Shown here one piece after another: positions 1-10,590 of a stretch of 32,500 nt of DNA. Below the pieces are notes generated by a model, which worked only from the letters and a program-made list of their open reading frames with translations, was not told the DNA's origin and made no database searches. A program made the translations under genes and the position numbers. The number at the start of each line of letters is the position of its first letter. Position 1 is the first letter of the stretch. Origin of the DNA: Prorocentrum cordatum (Eukaryota; Sar; Dinophyceae; Prorocentrales; Prorocentraceae); NCBI GenBank assembly GCA_963575745.1, contig CAUYUJ010018492.1, positions 169,275 through 201,774 of the forward strand, in the 5' to 3' direction.

Positions 1-117
1 TATGGTTCGGGTTATAGGGTTACACGGTTAGGGTTAGGGTTCGGGTTAGGGAGGGTTAGGGTTAGGGTTAGGGTTAGGGTTAGGGTTAGGGTTTAGGGTT
101 CGGGTTTAGGGTTTAGG
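1..117. repeat. Telomere-like GGGTTA/GGGTTTA repeat block
   Basis: The window opens with degenerate then regular TTAGGG units and ends in TTTAGGG and TTCGGG variants. TTTAGGG and TTAGGG are eukaryotic telomere units. Because similar blocks recur at 2141, 3725, 4838, 6465 and 7402, this one is more likely interstitial or subtelomeric than a chromosome end. Confidence 0.85.
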
Positions 118-1305
118 GTCCACTAGCCCAAACTTGCAGCCCACTTGACCGTGTCCCACCCACCCATGACCCAAGACATATTGATCTCGATGCGGTATCA
201 ACACGCGACTCGCAAAACGACGACGAGGACGACGCCGATGACGACGACGTTGATATTGTTTTCAAAACGACGACGACGCGGCCGGGCAAAGACACCTGGG
301 ACGCGGCTGCAACGGCGATGCGGCCCGCGCGCCACGGCGCGCGGAGGCCGATGCAAGAGCGATGCGATGCGCGCGCGCGGCGCCACAACGAGTAGCCCCA
401 CCACCCCGCGGAAACTCACCGACGCCTTCGCGATGCATAAACCAGCTCGACGCGAGATCGCCGCCCGCGACGCGGCGCGCGAAGGCCGATGCATGGGCGA
501 TGCGACGCGTGCGCGCGCGAAGAACCCAGCTCGACGCGATGCGCGAGGAATAGTTCGTTGCTCGGCGAGCGCGCCCCCCGCGACGCGGCGCGCGAAGGCC
601 GCGTCGACGAGGCGCAGCTGCGCCTTCCTCCGGGGGCTTCTCGGCGAGAGGCTCCCGGGGGAGGGGGGCTTCTGGGCGGCCGTGGTCGCCCCGCCGCGCT
701 GGCTCCGCGGCGCTTGAACGCGCCGCGGAGCGACCGCGCGACGGGGCGGCCATATCCGCTCGGAAACCCAGGGGGCCATGTCCAGCCTCCACGGGGCGGC
801 CCCTGGGGAAGGGCACGGGGGCGGCTCCCAAGCCGAAAGGGTCGAGGTCGCGCCCGTGCCTTTCGCGAAGGACAGCACTGACGCCATGCCTGGCACACCG
901 AAGCCATGAACGTCTGCCACGAGTCTGGGCGAGGGGAGTACCTTGCACTTTCGCAGGCTCTCCCAGAACGCCACGCCCGGTACTCCGGGAGTTTGCAGAT
1001 CCTCCCAGAACGCCATTCCTGGCGCTCCGAGGGCAAGGATCTGCGTGAGGGGTGCGCCCTGGGATTTGCGGATCGGGCCAGAACGCCATTCCTGGCGCTC
1101 CGAGGCCAAGGATCTGTGTGAGGGGCGCGCCCTGGGATTTGCAGATCCTCCCAGAACGCCATTCCTGGCGCTCCGAGGGCAAGGATCCGCGTGAGGGGTG
1201 CGCCAAAATGGGGGGCGGCCGAAGGAGGGGCTTTAGGGCGGCGGAAAGGATTTCAGGATTTAAATTTTTATAGGCTCTTAGTTTTTAGGGTTTACGGTTT
1301 AGGGT
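117..1305 (+). repeat. Subtelomere-like module A, copy 1
   Basis: This is a dispersed repeat seen three times. Its head begins CACTAGCCCAAACTTGCAG and includes a stretch rich in ACGACGACG codon-like triplets (about 215-290). Its tail is a run of GATTTAAAT followed by TTTATAGGCTCTTA and telomere-like sequence. The middle of this copy (about 330-900) differs from copies 2 and 3 and is extremely CG-rich, with repeated GCGCGCGAAGGCCGATGC-type subunits. Open frames exist on both strands but arise from GC bias; no protein domain is recognisable. The tail holds the 73-bp tandem units annotated separately. Confidence 0.8.
965..1210 (+). repeat. 73-bp tandem satellite inside module A (family A73)
   Basis: Unit starts (AGAACGCCATTCCTGGCGCT) lie at 1007, 1080 and 1153, an exact 73-bp period, with a shortened degenerate unit from 965. 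One to two diverged units recur in module A copies 2 (around 2848) and 3 (around 3520-3600). The period is not a multiple of three, so a translated array rotates through frames. Confidence 0.85.
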
Positions 1306-2140
1306 CAAACTGGGCAAGGCCAGGAATACCTACCTGCATAGGCACTCACCTGCGGCGGCGATCAATCCCCCCCGCATCTCCACCCCCACATAAAGATCAT
1401 CTCTCCTCTCATGTTATACCGTGGCTGTAGCATAGCATAGCATACCATAGCAAGCGTGGCTCGATCCAGGAGTGCGCCTGGGAGCAAGCGCTTAGCAAAG
1501 AGGCGGCGGCCGCGCGCGCGTGCACTTTGTGGTATTTGTTGCAATGGAATATGAGCATGGGCACATTCGCCGTGCGCTCAAAAATTGTTTGTGACGCCCT
1601 GATTTACAAGAATGTTGCATAACCCATTGGTTTTTCAATGATTCAGGATGCACGCGGAGGGCGATCCTGCACAATTGTGGTATGAGAAAATCATGTTTTC
1701 ATATGTTTTGCTGATATCGCTTCTGAAAAAAACATTGAAAACACATTGTGTTTCAAAGGATTTCGCCATGATCGCGCGGCCGCCGCGCGCGTGTGCACTT
1801 TGTCTCATTTTTTGCAATGGAATATGAGCATGGACACATCTTGCAAGAGCAGAATGTTAGGTTCATAATATGTTTTACAATATAAAACCCGGGTTTACAT
1901 GCTGGTTTGCAGCCCGGGCTGGGCACTTTGCATGGTAAAACACAAGTTTTCTGATCGCATGATCAGGATACAATATTTTTTGCAATGGATAGAGCGGGGT
2001 CGCGACCGGGACCGGGCACAATGTATTGTAAAACAAAGTTTTCTGATCGCATGATCAGGAATTTTTTGCATAGGAGAAAAGCCGACTTGCATAGCGACCG
2101 GAATTTAGGTCTTTAGGAATTAATAATTATAGTGATTGGA
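1306..2140. other. AT-richer spacer with internally duplicated motifs
   Basis: No gene is recognisable. Two sub-segments recur: GGCCGCGCGCGCGTGCACTTTG followed by TTGCAATGGAATATGAGCAT occurs near 1507-1560 and, with changes, near 1780-1835. TTTTCTGATCGCATGATCAGGA-type sequence occurs near 1946 and 2038. CATAG repeats lie at 1431-1451. The low-GC character contrasts sharply with modules A on either side, suggesting a separate inserted or ancient unit. Confidence 0.5.
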
Positions 2141-2180
2141 GATTTAGGGTTAGGGTTAGGGTTAGCGTTTAGGGTATAGG
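2141..2180. repeat. Telomere-like block
   Basis: TTAGGG units with one TTAGCG variant directly precede the head of module A copy 2. Confidence 0.8.
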
Positions 2181-3009
2181 GCCCACTAGCCCAAACTTGC
2201 AGCCCACTTGACCGTGCCCCACCCACCCATGACCCAAGACATATTGATCTCGATGCGGTATCAACACGCGACTCGCAAAACGACGACGAGGACGACACCG
2301 ATGACGACGACGTTGATATTGTTTTCAAAACGACGACGACGCGGCCGCGCGAAGACACCTGGGACGCGGCTGCAACGGCAATTCGGCCCGCGCGCGCGAC
2401 GGCGCGATTTGAAGAACCACGTTTTTTTGACGCGAGCCCCTGTGCGACGCAGGGACGCCGCCCAGCGGCGGAGAGGTTGCACGCAAGATCCACGCTTATT
2501 GACGCGAGTCCCTGCGCGACGCAGGGACGCCGCCCAGCGGCGGCGAAGTTGCGCGCAGTGGTTGCCCAAGGCGCGCGGGATGACTCGTCGCCCCGAAGAG
2601 AGGGGTCCCCCTGTGCATCCTCGGGACTGCGCCGCGGCGCGCAAGGGCCGATGCAAGGGCGATGCGACGCGCGCGCGCGCGATGCGACATCACATGCCCC
2701 CCAGCAACTTGGCGAAGCCTTGGCGATGCATTGCGCAGCTTGACGCGAGGCGCTCGGGGCGAGTCGTTGCTTGGTGAGAGTCACCCCTATTGTTTCCTTG
2801 GCCAAGGATCTGCGTGAGGGGCGCGCCCTGGGATTTGCAGATCCTCCCAGAACGCCATTCCTGGCGCTCCGAGGGCAAGGATCTGCGCGAGGGGTGCGCC
2901 AAAATGGGGAGGGGGGGGGCGGCCGAAGGGGGGAATTTTGGGCGGCGGAAGGAGTTTCAGGATTTAAATCTTTATAGGGCTCTTAGTTTTTAGGGTTTAG
3001 GGTTTAGGG
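2181..3009 (+). repeat. Subtelomere-like module A, copy 2
   Basis: The head (CACTAGCCCAAACTTGCAG from about 2183) and the ACGACG-rich stretch match copy 1. From about 2400 it carries a segment shared with copy 3 but not copy 1: two tandem versions of a GACGCGAGTCCCTG...GCAGGGACGCC unit. These units contain a perfect 9-bp stem with 3-nt loop (2508-2528) and a CGCCGC/GCGGCG stem. The tail repeats the A73 unit and ends GATTTAAATCTTTATAGGGC. It abuts copy 3 head to tail. Confidence 0.8.
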
Positions 3010-3735
3010 TCCACTAGCCCAAACTTGCAGCCCACTTGACCGTGTCCCACCCACCCATGACCCAAGACATATTGATCTCGATGCGGTATCAACACGCGAC
3101 TCGCAAAACGACGACGAGGACGACACCGATGACGACGACGTTGATATTGTTTTCAAAACGACGACGACGCGGCCGCGCAAAGACACCTGGGACGCGGCTG
3201 CAACGGCGATGCGGCCCGCGCGCGTGACGACGCGATTTGAAGAACCACGTTTTTTTGACGCGAGTCCCTGTGCGATGCAGGGACGCCGCCCAGCGGCGGA
3301 GAGGTTGCACGCAAGATCCACGTTTATTGACGCGAGTCCCTGTGCGACGCAGGGCCCCCCGCGGTCGCCGCGGGCGCACCGCCCAGCTGGCCCGCGGCCG
3401 CCTGCGCCGCCGAAGGGTCGGCGCGCCACCCCGCGTCCGCCGGGCCGCCCTCCCGCGAGCTCGCAGAGGGGGGGCCGCAGCGCCCGCGGCCGCCTCGCCC
3501 GCCGCGGGGGCGCCCGGCGCCATTCCTGGCGCTCCGAGGCCAAGGATCTGCGCGAGGGGCGCGCCCCGGGATTTGCAGATCCCCCCAGAACGCCATTCCT
3601 TGCGCTCCGGGGGCGAGGATCTGCGCGAGGGGTGCGCCAAAATGGGGGGGGCGGCCGAAGGAGGGACTTTAGGGCGGCGGAAGGGGCTTTAGGATTTAAA
3701 TATTTATAGGCTCTTAATTTTCAAGATTCAAGGTT
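3010..3735 (+). repeat. Subtelomere-like module A, copy 3
   Basis: It is in direct tandem with copy 2. Head, ACGACG stretch and first hairpin units are nearly identical to copy 2. The interior 3355-3510 is a unique, almost pure CG-rich block, then the A73 unit and GATTTAAATATTTATAGGC tail follow. The mosaic pattern suggests recombination among module copies. Confidence 0.8.
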
Positions 3736-3775
3736 TAGGGTTTAGGGTTAGGGTTAGGGTTAAGGGTTTAGGGCT
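3725..3775. repeat. Telomere-like block between modules A and B
   Basis: TTTAGGG, TTAGGG and TTAAGGG units form the junction between module A copy 3 and module B copy 1. Confidence 0.8.
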
Positions 3776-4850
3776 TCTCTTAGCGCAGCGGCCGAAAGTC
3801 CCGGCAATGCTGCCCCCCCTTCGGCAAGCTTGATTGGGGGCGCGGTTAGCCGACCCGAGCAAGCTTGGCGAAGGGGGCAGGAGGTGCAACATCTTCCCAC
3901 CCCCGGCCGCATGGCCGGCAACCTCCCGAACTAAAGTCTTTTAGGGTTTAGGGCCGTTGGCCCCTAAATTCCCAAATGCGTTCCAGGCGCTCCCAGGCGC
4001 CCCCTGGCGCTCCCAGGCGCCCCCAGGCGCTCCCAAGCGCTCCCAGGCGCTCCCAGGCGCTCCCCGGCGCTCCCAAGTGCTCCCGGCGCGTTCCGAAGCG
4101 CTCCTAAGCGCTCCCAGGCGCTCCTTGGCGATCCCAAACGCTCCCTGGCGCTCCGAGGCGCTCCCAAGCGCTCCCAAGCGCCCCCAAGCGCTTCCAGGCG
4201 CTCTTTGGCGCTCCCAAGCGCTCCCAGGCGCTCCCGGCACGCTCCCACGCGCTCCCCGGCGCTCCCAGGCGCGCCCAAGCGCTCCCAGACGCTCCCAGGC
4301 GCCCCCTGGCGCTCCCAGGCGCTCCCAAGCGCTTCCAAGCGCTCCCAGCGCGCTCCCAGCCAGGCGCTCCCAAGCGCTCCCGGGATGCGCCAAGCGGTCC
4401 CAGGCGCTCCCAAGCGCTCCCGGCACGCTCCCGGCACGCTCCCAGGCGCTCCCGGCACGCTCCCAGGCGCTCCCAGGCGTTCCCAGGCGCTCCCAGGCGC
4501 TCCCAACGCTCCCAAGCGCTCCCTGGCGCTCCCAGGCGCTCCCAAGCGCTCCCAGGCGCTCCCAAGCGCTCCCAGGCGCTCCCAGGCGCTCCCACGCGCT
4601 CCCAGGCGTCACTCACAGGAAAATGTATTTGGGTTTAGGGTGTTATATTCGTCGAGGATCAGGGGAGGTTTATCATTGAAGCGCGAATCCCCAAAAGAGG
4701 GGGAGGGCAGCAGCAAAAGCTGCCAAGGCAACCCACTCGGGCAACATGCTCAAGCATCTCAGAGATGCCCTGTCTCTCGTAGATGGCGACGGTGATGCGC
4801 GGTGGGGTGGGCAGAAGCACAACGAGGTGCTTGGGAATTTAGGGTTTAGG
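3768..4850 (+). repeat. Subtelomere-like module B, copy 1 (with 10-bp minisatellite)
   Basis: The left flank (3768-3945) contains an 18-bp inverted repeat, arms 3815-3832 and 3860-3877, with one mismatch (CCCCCTTCGGCAAGCTTG). The core, about 3978-4608, is a minisatellite of the decamer CGCTCCCAGG with variants (AAGCGCTCCC, CGGCACGCTC). The right flank (4618-4850) runs from AAATGTATTTGGGTTTAGGG to a telomere-like end. The long open frames on both strands (repeating ALPGAPRRSQ-like or GSAWERLGAP-like peptides) follow from a stop-free decamer and are not evidence of a gene. Confidence 0.85.
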
Positions 4851-5640
4851 GTTCAGGGTGTTGCCCGCCAAGCGGTGTGGGCGCGCGCACGCATCCCGCC
4901 CCCACATCAAGATTGTTGGGGGTGGGATGCTGTGTGCGCGCTCGCGTTGCTTGTCCTCCCGCCCCAATCCACCCCGGCTAGTCTCTTGTAAGGTTTAGGG
5001 ACACAAGGAGTTCTTCCCCCCAGCCCCAACTCATGGGGGTGTCGAACACCACGTCGTCCTACCTGAGAACGCGCAGGCGCTGTAACGCATTGGGGAACAG
5101 CCTCCAGGTTTAGTTCGCGCGTTGGGGAACGCCCGACCGGGCGATCCCTTCCGACTCTCGCAGGAGCGGTTCTGCGCGGTGGCGCACGCGCAGCGGTTTG
5201 CCGGCCAACGAGGTGTCGTACCTTGTGGCCCATGTTACGCTGGCGACGCCAGAACTGCGCCCGCGCGCTCATTTTCGATGCCCAGGCGCGCTGGCGAGCG
5301 CATATGGCGATTGAAGTAAACTTACGCAGGGCCTCAATCTCAGAAGCGATCATGGTGGGCCACGACAAAGGGGGCCAGCTCGCCGGACGCTCCGCGGCTC
5401 GCGCGCGCGCGAAGTTCCCGCGCTGACACCACGTCGTCCTAGAGTCTCCCGGGTTCGTTCGCGCGTTGGGGGACGCCCGGTCGGGCGACTTTTTCCGATT
5501 CTCGCAGGAGCGATTCTGCGCGGTGGCGCACGCGCAGCGCTTTGCCTCGGATGGTGGGAGGGGGAGCTCGAGGGGGCGGGCCTGGCGCCCCCTCGATGCG
5601 ACGCACCAGGCAGCGCGTCGCGTGCGTCAGCCGGCCGGCC
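4851..5640 (+). repeat. Spacer with an 89-bp direct repeat
   Basis: The segment TTCGCGCGTTGGGGAACGCC...CGCGCAGCGGTTTGCC at about 5115-5203 recurs with a few changes at about 5458-5546; ACCACGTCGTCCTA precedes each at a different distance (5049 and 5429). The block ends with a CCGG tetranucleotide palindrome near 5630-5645. No gene was recognised here. Confidence 0.65.
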
Positions 5641-5669
5641 GGCCGGCAAGGTTGACGCAACGCTAGCCC

Positions 5670-6215
5670 CAGGCAAATGGAAGAGCACGAAGTGGCCTAC
5701 AGTTGGCACTGGGCATTCAAAATGTGGCCCGGGAGTGGTGTTCTGGAAAATCCAAGAGCACGAAATGGCCTACAGTTGGCTCCGGGCATCCAAAATGTGG
5801 CCCGGGAATGAAGTTCTGGGAAGTCGAAGAGCACGAAGTGGCCTACAGTTGGCTCCGGGCATCCAAAATGTGGCCCGGGAGTTGAGTTCTGGGAATTCGA
5901 AGAGCACGAAGTGGCCGACAGGTGGCTCCAGGCATTCAAGAATGTGACCCCGGAATGGTGTTCTGGGAAGTCAAGAGCACGAAGTGGCCTACAGTTGGCT
6001 CCGGGCATCCAAAATGTGGCCCGGGAATGAAGTTCTGGGAAGTCCAAGAGCACGAAGTGGCCTACAGTTGGCTCCGGGCATCCACAATGTGGCCCGGGAA
6101 TGGAGTTCTGGGAAGTCGAAGAACACGTAGTGGCCTACAGTTGGCTCCGGGCATTCAAAATGTAGCCCGGGAATGGAGTTCTGGGAGGTCGAAGAGCACG
6201 AAGTGTGTGACTGTT
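5670..6215 (+). repeat. 73-bp tandem satellite, family C73 (direct orientation)
   Basis: The motif TACAGTTGGCTCCGGGCAT (with variants) starts at 5698, 5771, 5844, 5917, 5990, 6063 and 6136, an exact 73-bp period for seven units plus a partial eighth. Units contain GAAGAGCACGAAGTGGCC and AATGTGGCCCGGGAATG. The array exits into GTGTGTGACTGTTTGTTTAA and a CCCGGGCCCGGG palindrome (6229-6240). A five-unit array with the same exit sequence lies inverted at 15735-16160. Confidence 0.92.
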
Positions 6216-6464
6216 TGTTTAAAACAAGCCCGGGCCCGGGGGGTCCTGGGGGCAACATGCGTTCCCGCTGGCTTTGGGTTCCGGCTTTGGGGTTCTTATT
6301 TCCTGCTACGCAGGTAGCCTGTGGCGTAGCCAGCCTGAGGCGTGGCGTGTGGGCGGTCGAGCTTAACCTCTCCCTTTCCGTAGATCCTTCAGGCGCTCCA
6401 CTGAACGTTCCGACCAAGGCTCGTATGAATCTGGGGCATCCCGACAGCGACGCATACTCGAGTT
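6216..6464. other. Spacer downstream of C73 array
   Basis: Apart from the exit sequence shared with 15735-15775, I see nothing recognisable here. The open frame crossing it is short and without domain features. Confidence 0.4.
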
Positions 6465-6525
6465 TAGGGTTAGGGTTAGGGTTAGGGTTAGGTTTAGGGT
6501 TAGGGCTTAGGGTTAGGGCTTCTCT
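6465..6525. repeat. Telomere-like block
   Basis: TTAGGG units with TTTAGGG and CTTAGGG variants immediately precede module B copy 2. Confidence 0.85.
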
Positions 6526-7039
6526 TAGCGCAGCGGCCGACAGTCCAGGCAATGCTGCCCCCCCTTCGGCAAGCTTGATTGGGGGGGCGGTTAGCCGACC
6601 CGAGCAAGCTTGGCGAAGGGGGCAGGAGGTGCAACATCTTCCCACCCCCGGCCGCACGGCCGGCAACCTCCCAAACTAAAGCCTTTTAGGGTTTAGGGCC
6701 GTTGGCCCCTAAATTCCCAAATGCGTCCCAAGCGCTCCCAGGCGCTCCCTGGCGCTCACAGGCGCTCCCAGGCCATCGCAGGCGCTCTCAGGCGTTCCCA
6801 GGCGCTCCCCAGCGCTCCCAGGCGCTCCCAGGCGCTCCCGGCGCGTTCCGGAGCGCGCCCATGCGCTCCCAGGCGCTCCCTGGCGATCCCAGGCGCTCCC
6901 AGCCGCGCTCCCAGGCGCTCCCAGCGCCCCAAGGCGCTCCCAGGCGCTCCCGGCGCGTTCTCAGGCGCTCCCAGGCGCATCCACGTGCTCCCAAGCGCGC
7001 CCAGGCGTTCCCGGCACGCTCCCAGGCGCTCCCAGGCGT

Positions 7040-7110
<71 letters not shown>

Positions 7111-7405
7111 TCCAGGCGTTCCCAGGCGCTCCATGCGCGCTCCCAGGCGCTCCCAGGGGTTCCCGGCGCTCACAAGCGAAAGGTCTTTGGGTTTAGGGTG
7201 TTGTAATCGTTGAGGATCAGGGGATGGTTTATCGTTGAAGCGCGAATCCCCAAAAGAGGGGGAGGGCAGCAGCAAAAGCTGCCCAGGCGACCCACTCGGG
7301 CAACATGCTCAAGCATCTCAGAGATGCCCTGTCTCTCGTAGACGGCGACGGTGATGCGCGGTGGGGTGGGCAGAAGCACAACGAGGTGCTTGGGAATTTA
7401 AGGTT
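6520..7405 (+). repeat. Subtelomere-like module B, copy 2
   Basis: The left flank is nearly identical to 3768-3945 and keeps the inverted repeat (6560-6577 and 6605-6622). The decamer core (about 6726-7175) is shorter than in copy 1. The right flank (7185-7405) matches 4620-4845 closely. Both copies end against telomere-like sequence, so the unit moves or amplifies as a whole while the minisatellite core changes length. Confidence 0.85.
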
Positions 7406-7790
7406 AGGGTTAGGGTTAGGGTTAGGGTTAGGGATAGGGTTAGGGTTAGGGTTTAGGGTTTAGGGTTCGGGTTCGGGTTCGGGTTCGGGTTCGGGTTCGG
7501 GTTCGGGTTCGGGTTCGGGTTCGGGTTCGGGTTAGGGTTAAGGGTTAAGGGTTAAGGGTTAAGGGTTAAGGGTTTAAGGTTTGTTTGGGTTAAGGGTTTG
7601 GGTTTAGGCTTAGAGCTCGGGTTGGATTCAGGGGTAGGGTTTAGAGTTAGGATTAAGGGTTACAGTTAGGGTGGGGGTTTGGGTTTGGGGTTAAGGTTCG
7701 GTCGCGGGTTTAGAGTTAGCGTTGAGGGTTCGGGTCAGGGTTGGGGTTAAGGTTCGGGTTAAGGTTCTTGGAGGTCTGGGGCGAGCTCCG
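7402..7790. repeat. Degenerating telomere-like tract with TTCGGG sub-array
   Basis: TTAGGG units (7405-7460) give way to about a dozen TTCGGG units (7465-7532), then TTAAGGG units (7533-7572), then loosely related TTTGGG, TTAGAG and TTAAGG sequence to about 7790. The ordered succession of homogeneous variants suggests local amplification of each variant. Confidence 0.8.
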
Positions 7791-8115
7791 GGTTGTAAAA
7801 CAATAAAAGATTGTAAAAAACAAATAGTGGGCGCTTTTTTTACGGGGGCTTCCGGGCCCCCAAAAAATAAGAGAGTGTAAAAAATAAACATGGTGAAAAC
7901 AAATAAAAGATTGTAAAAGAAAGTAAGACATTGTACGAAAAAGTTAAAAAGATCTTTAAAAACATGTAAAATCAAATAGCATATTTGTTTAAGGGCCTCC
8001 GGCTTGTAAAAAAAAAACGGATTGCAAAAAACAAATAGCAACATCGAGCTCGTTATCTTTTTTAAATATCCTTATTTTGTTCTCTAAGATCTTTTATTTT
8101 TGTTTAAGGGTCTCC
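7790..8115. other. AT-rich spacer with GATTGTAAAA-type repeats
   Basis: AGATTGTAAAA(A)ACAAATA-like strings recur near 7807, 7908, 7930 and 8018, with GGGGGCTTCCGGGCCCCC and GGGCCTCCGGCTTGT insertions. No coding sequence or RNA gene was recognised. Confidence 0.5.
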
Positions 8116-8116
8116 C

Positions 8117-8245
8117 GCCCCCCCCCCCCCCCTTTTCGCGATGCACTAGGGGGGGGGGGGGGGGAGGGGTTCGAACCAATAGTGACCCCCCCCCGGTTTT
8201 CCGGAGGGGGGGGGGTTCGAACGGGTAGTGACCCCTCCCGGCTTT
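8117..8245. repeat. Paired C and G homopolymer runs with a short tandem unit
   Basis: A C run is followed 16 nt later by a G run, so the two could pair. A unit of about 48 bp, GGGGTTCGAAC...TAGTGACCCC, then occurs twice (from about 8163 and about 8208), separated by CCGGTTTTCCGG. GGTTCGAACC resembles a tRNA B box, but no tRNA fold surrounds it. Confidence 0.7.
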
Positions 8246-8277
8246 CCGCCAGCAGCGGTAGAACACGCTCTTTCTGA

Positions 8278-9485
8278 TCGTGATCATGGTCATGATGATG
8301 ATGATCATCATCATCATCATCATCATCACATCGCCATCATCATCATCGTCACCGTCGTTGTCGTCTTCCTCCTCCTCCTCCTCCTCCTCATCATCATCAC
8401 CATCACCGTCGTCGTCGTCATTGACATCATCATCATCATCAGCATCGTCATCATCATCACCATCGTCATCATCAGCATCACCATTACCACCATCATCACC
8501 ATCATCATCACCATCACCATCATCATCGTCAGCATAATCATCACCAGCACCATCATCACCATCAGTATCACTACCATGATTATCACCACAACCACCAGCA
8601 TCATCATAACCATCACCTTCAACACACGAATCATCATCACCACCACCATCACCATCATCATCATCACCATCACCATCAGCATCATCATCATCGTCATCAT
8701 AATCATCACCAACATCATCATCATCATCATCGTCTTCATCACCATCATCATCTTCAGCATCATCATCAAAAGCATAATCATCATCATCATCATCACCATC
8801 ATCATCGTAGTATCGCCACCATCATCATCGGCATCACCTTCATCATGGTCATCCCCCTCCTAATCACCACCAGCATCAGCCTCAGCCTCATCAGCACCAT
8901 CATCACCATCAACATCATCATCACTAACGTCAGTCACCACCATCGTCGTCACCATCAACAAACACAATCATTATCAGGGCCACCGTCATCATCGTCATCA
9001 TCATCGTCATGATCAGCATCAAGACCACCACCACCATAATCATCATCATAATCATCGTCACCAGCATCATCGTCATAATGGTCATAATCACCATCACCTT
9101 CATCAGCATCATCAAAATCAGTACCCGCATCAGTTTTAGCCTCATCAGCAACATCGTCATCACTGTCGATAATCATCATCATCGTCGCCCTCATCGTCAC
9201 CATCGGCCCGCCTCATCGCCATCATCACACTAAGCATTGTCATCAGCAACATCATCATGAACGTCATCATCAACATCAACATCGCAGTCGCCATCACCAT
9301 CATCATAACCCCATCAGCATGATCAGCATTACCAACACCAGCATAATATGCATCACCACCACCAGCATCGTCATTTGCATCATCACCGCCATCACATATC
9401 ATCATTGTCGTCACCATCATTATTAACAAGATCCTCATCATTCCGATCACCACCATAATTACCACCGTCAGCATCGTCATCAGAT
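8278..9485. repeat. ATC/CAT trinucleotide microsatellite (about 1.2 kb)
   Basis: Imperfect CATCATCAC arrays run almost without interruption. Open frames across it encode only H/I/S or M/V/D/G runs and are not credible genes. A short related tract lies at 18275-18475. Confidence 0.95.
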
Positions 9486-9717
9486 CAGAAGTCATGGGGG
9501 GCGAGCAGAGAGAGCTTCCCTTCCGACGACAACCCTTGGGATCGGGCTACACCCGAGCAGAAGTCAAGGATCGGCCATGGCTCTTCGGCCCTTCGAAGCG
9601 TCCGAGATGCCCGCGCGCTTCCTGTCCGCCACGCCCTCGCTCGCAGGACGGCGCAGTCGAAGCATTCCACCCAGCGCCTGGCCTCCAGCCGCCGGCTGAA
9701 ACACCGCGCCGAGCTGC

Positions 9718-10290
9718 TTAGCAGTGGGGGGGGGGCGAGGATCCTAAAGCGAGCAGTGGGGGCAACCAGCAGTTGGGCAGCCTGGCTCGCGCTGCTGGAA
9801 GGCGGAGGGCGAGGGGAGCGAGACTCGGAGGTCGGATGCTCGAGAGAGCGAGGAATGCGGGCTCCGAGGATCGGCTTGCTGGCGGGGCGAAGCTCAGGCT
9901 TCTCACAAGCTGCTCAATTCTCTGTTTCAGCCCTGTGGTCTCCAGGGGCCTTCCTTCCAAGTCCTACATCCTTCTCTCGAGCTCGTGCAAGCCCGCTTTC
10001 CCCATCAGCTCCAAGTGCCCGATCAGTGCGGTGCCCTGCTTGAGGTACGCGCCGATCTGCGCCTGGTACTCGGAGATAGGCGCCATGATGTGCCGCGCGG
10101 CGAAGCCCGATGCCAACTTCACCTTGCCCTTGTCGCTGCGATCCGTGATTTTTGCCATCATGTCGAGCTCGGCCATATCCTGCCTCGTCGTCGCGCTGTG
10201 CAGCTTGCAGAGCTCCTCCCTCAAGCTGATGAAGCTGGTTGTCTCTGCCCGCTGCCATACCTTCTGCCACGAGGCTTTCGAGCACCCCCG
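9718..10290 (-). pseudogene. Minus-strand coding-like block, helical protein fragment with in-frame TAG
   Basis: Read on the minus strand from about 10285, one frame gives a protein-like stretch containing WQKVWQRAETTSFISLREEL, then KLHSATTRQDMAELDMMAKI, then LIGHLELMGKAGLHELERRM. It meets TAG at 9964-9966 and continues in the same frame with DLEGRPLETTGLKQRIEQLV. Charge spacing suggests amphipathic helices or coiled coil. I do not recognise a family. A CAG-to-TAG change would explain the stop. The block begins just after a minus-strand TGA, so it may be an internal exon or part of a decayed mobile-element protein. Neighbouring minus-strand blocks (10300-10590, 11130-11580) have the same look, but no continuous frame connects them. 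Confidence 0.35.
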
Positions 10291-10299
10291 CGGGGCCCG

Positions 10300-10590
10300 T
10301 CATCGATGTATCGCCAATTTTATGGATCTTCTAATCCGAGTCGGCATTCGAGGACGCTGCGCGGTGCCCTCTGCTGCCTTCTCCCGAACTTTGATTCGGG
10401 TATGCTCCATCATCGCCCCCTGGAGGTCTGCCGATGTCGCGCAGTTATTCAGCCCTCTCGACTCCGGGTGGCGCTGCAGCGGCGAAATGTGCAAGATGTG
10501 CTTCATCCTGGCGGGGGGGTGGTACTTCTGCATGGCCTTCATATCCTTCCGTTCGTAGTCGACCTCGGTCGTTTCCACAAATTTCAAGTC
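10300..10590 (-). other. Minus-strand coding-like block
   Basis: The minus frame reads KFVETTEVDYERKDMKAMQK, HPPARMKHILHISPLQRHPE and further charged sequence to a stop at 10300. It is upstream (in minus-strand sense) of the 9718-10290 block and in a different frame. The residue mix is protein-like rather than repeat-driven, but no domain was recognised. It could be an exon, a frameshifted pseudogene part, or chance in GC-rich DNA. Confidence 0.25.

Noticed and set aside
1-120. True chromosome end
   Set aside because: The repeats are mixed and short, and similar blocks recur internally, so an interstitial origin is as likely.
3941-4679. Long frames on both strands with ALPGAPRRSQ or GSAWERLGAP repeats
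   Set aside because: A stop-free decamer minisatellite is open in every frame; no unique sequence or domain is included.
8160-8220. GGTTCGAACC, a tRNA B-box-like string
   Set aside because: No A box, acceptor stem or cloverleaf can be formed; it lies between G and C homopolymers.
8228-9203. Frames with poly-I/H/S or poly-M/V/D
   Set aside because: They are products of the CAT/ATC microsatellite.
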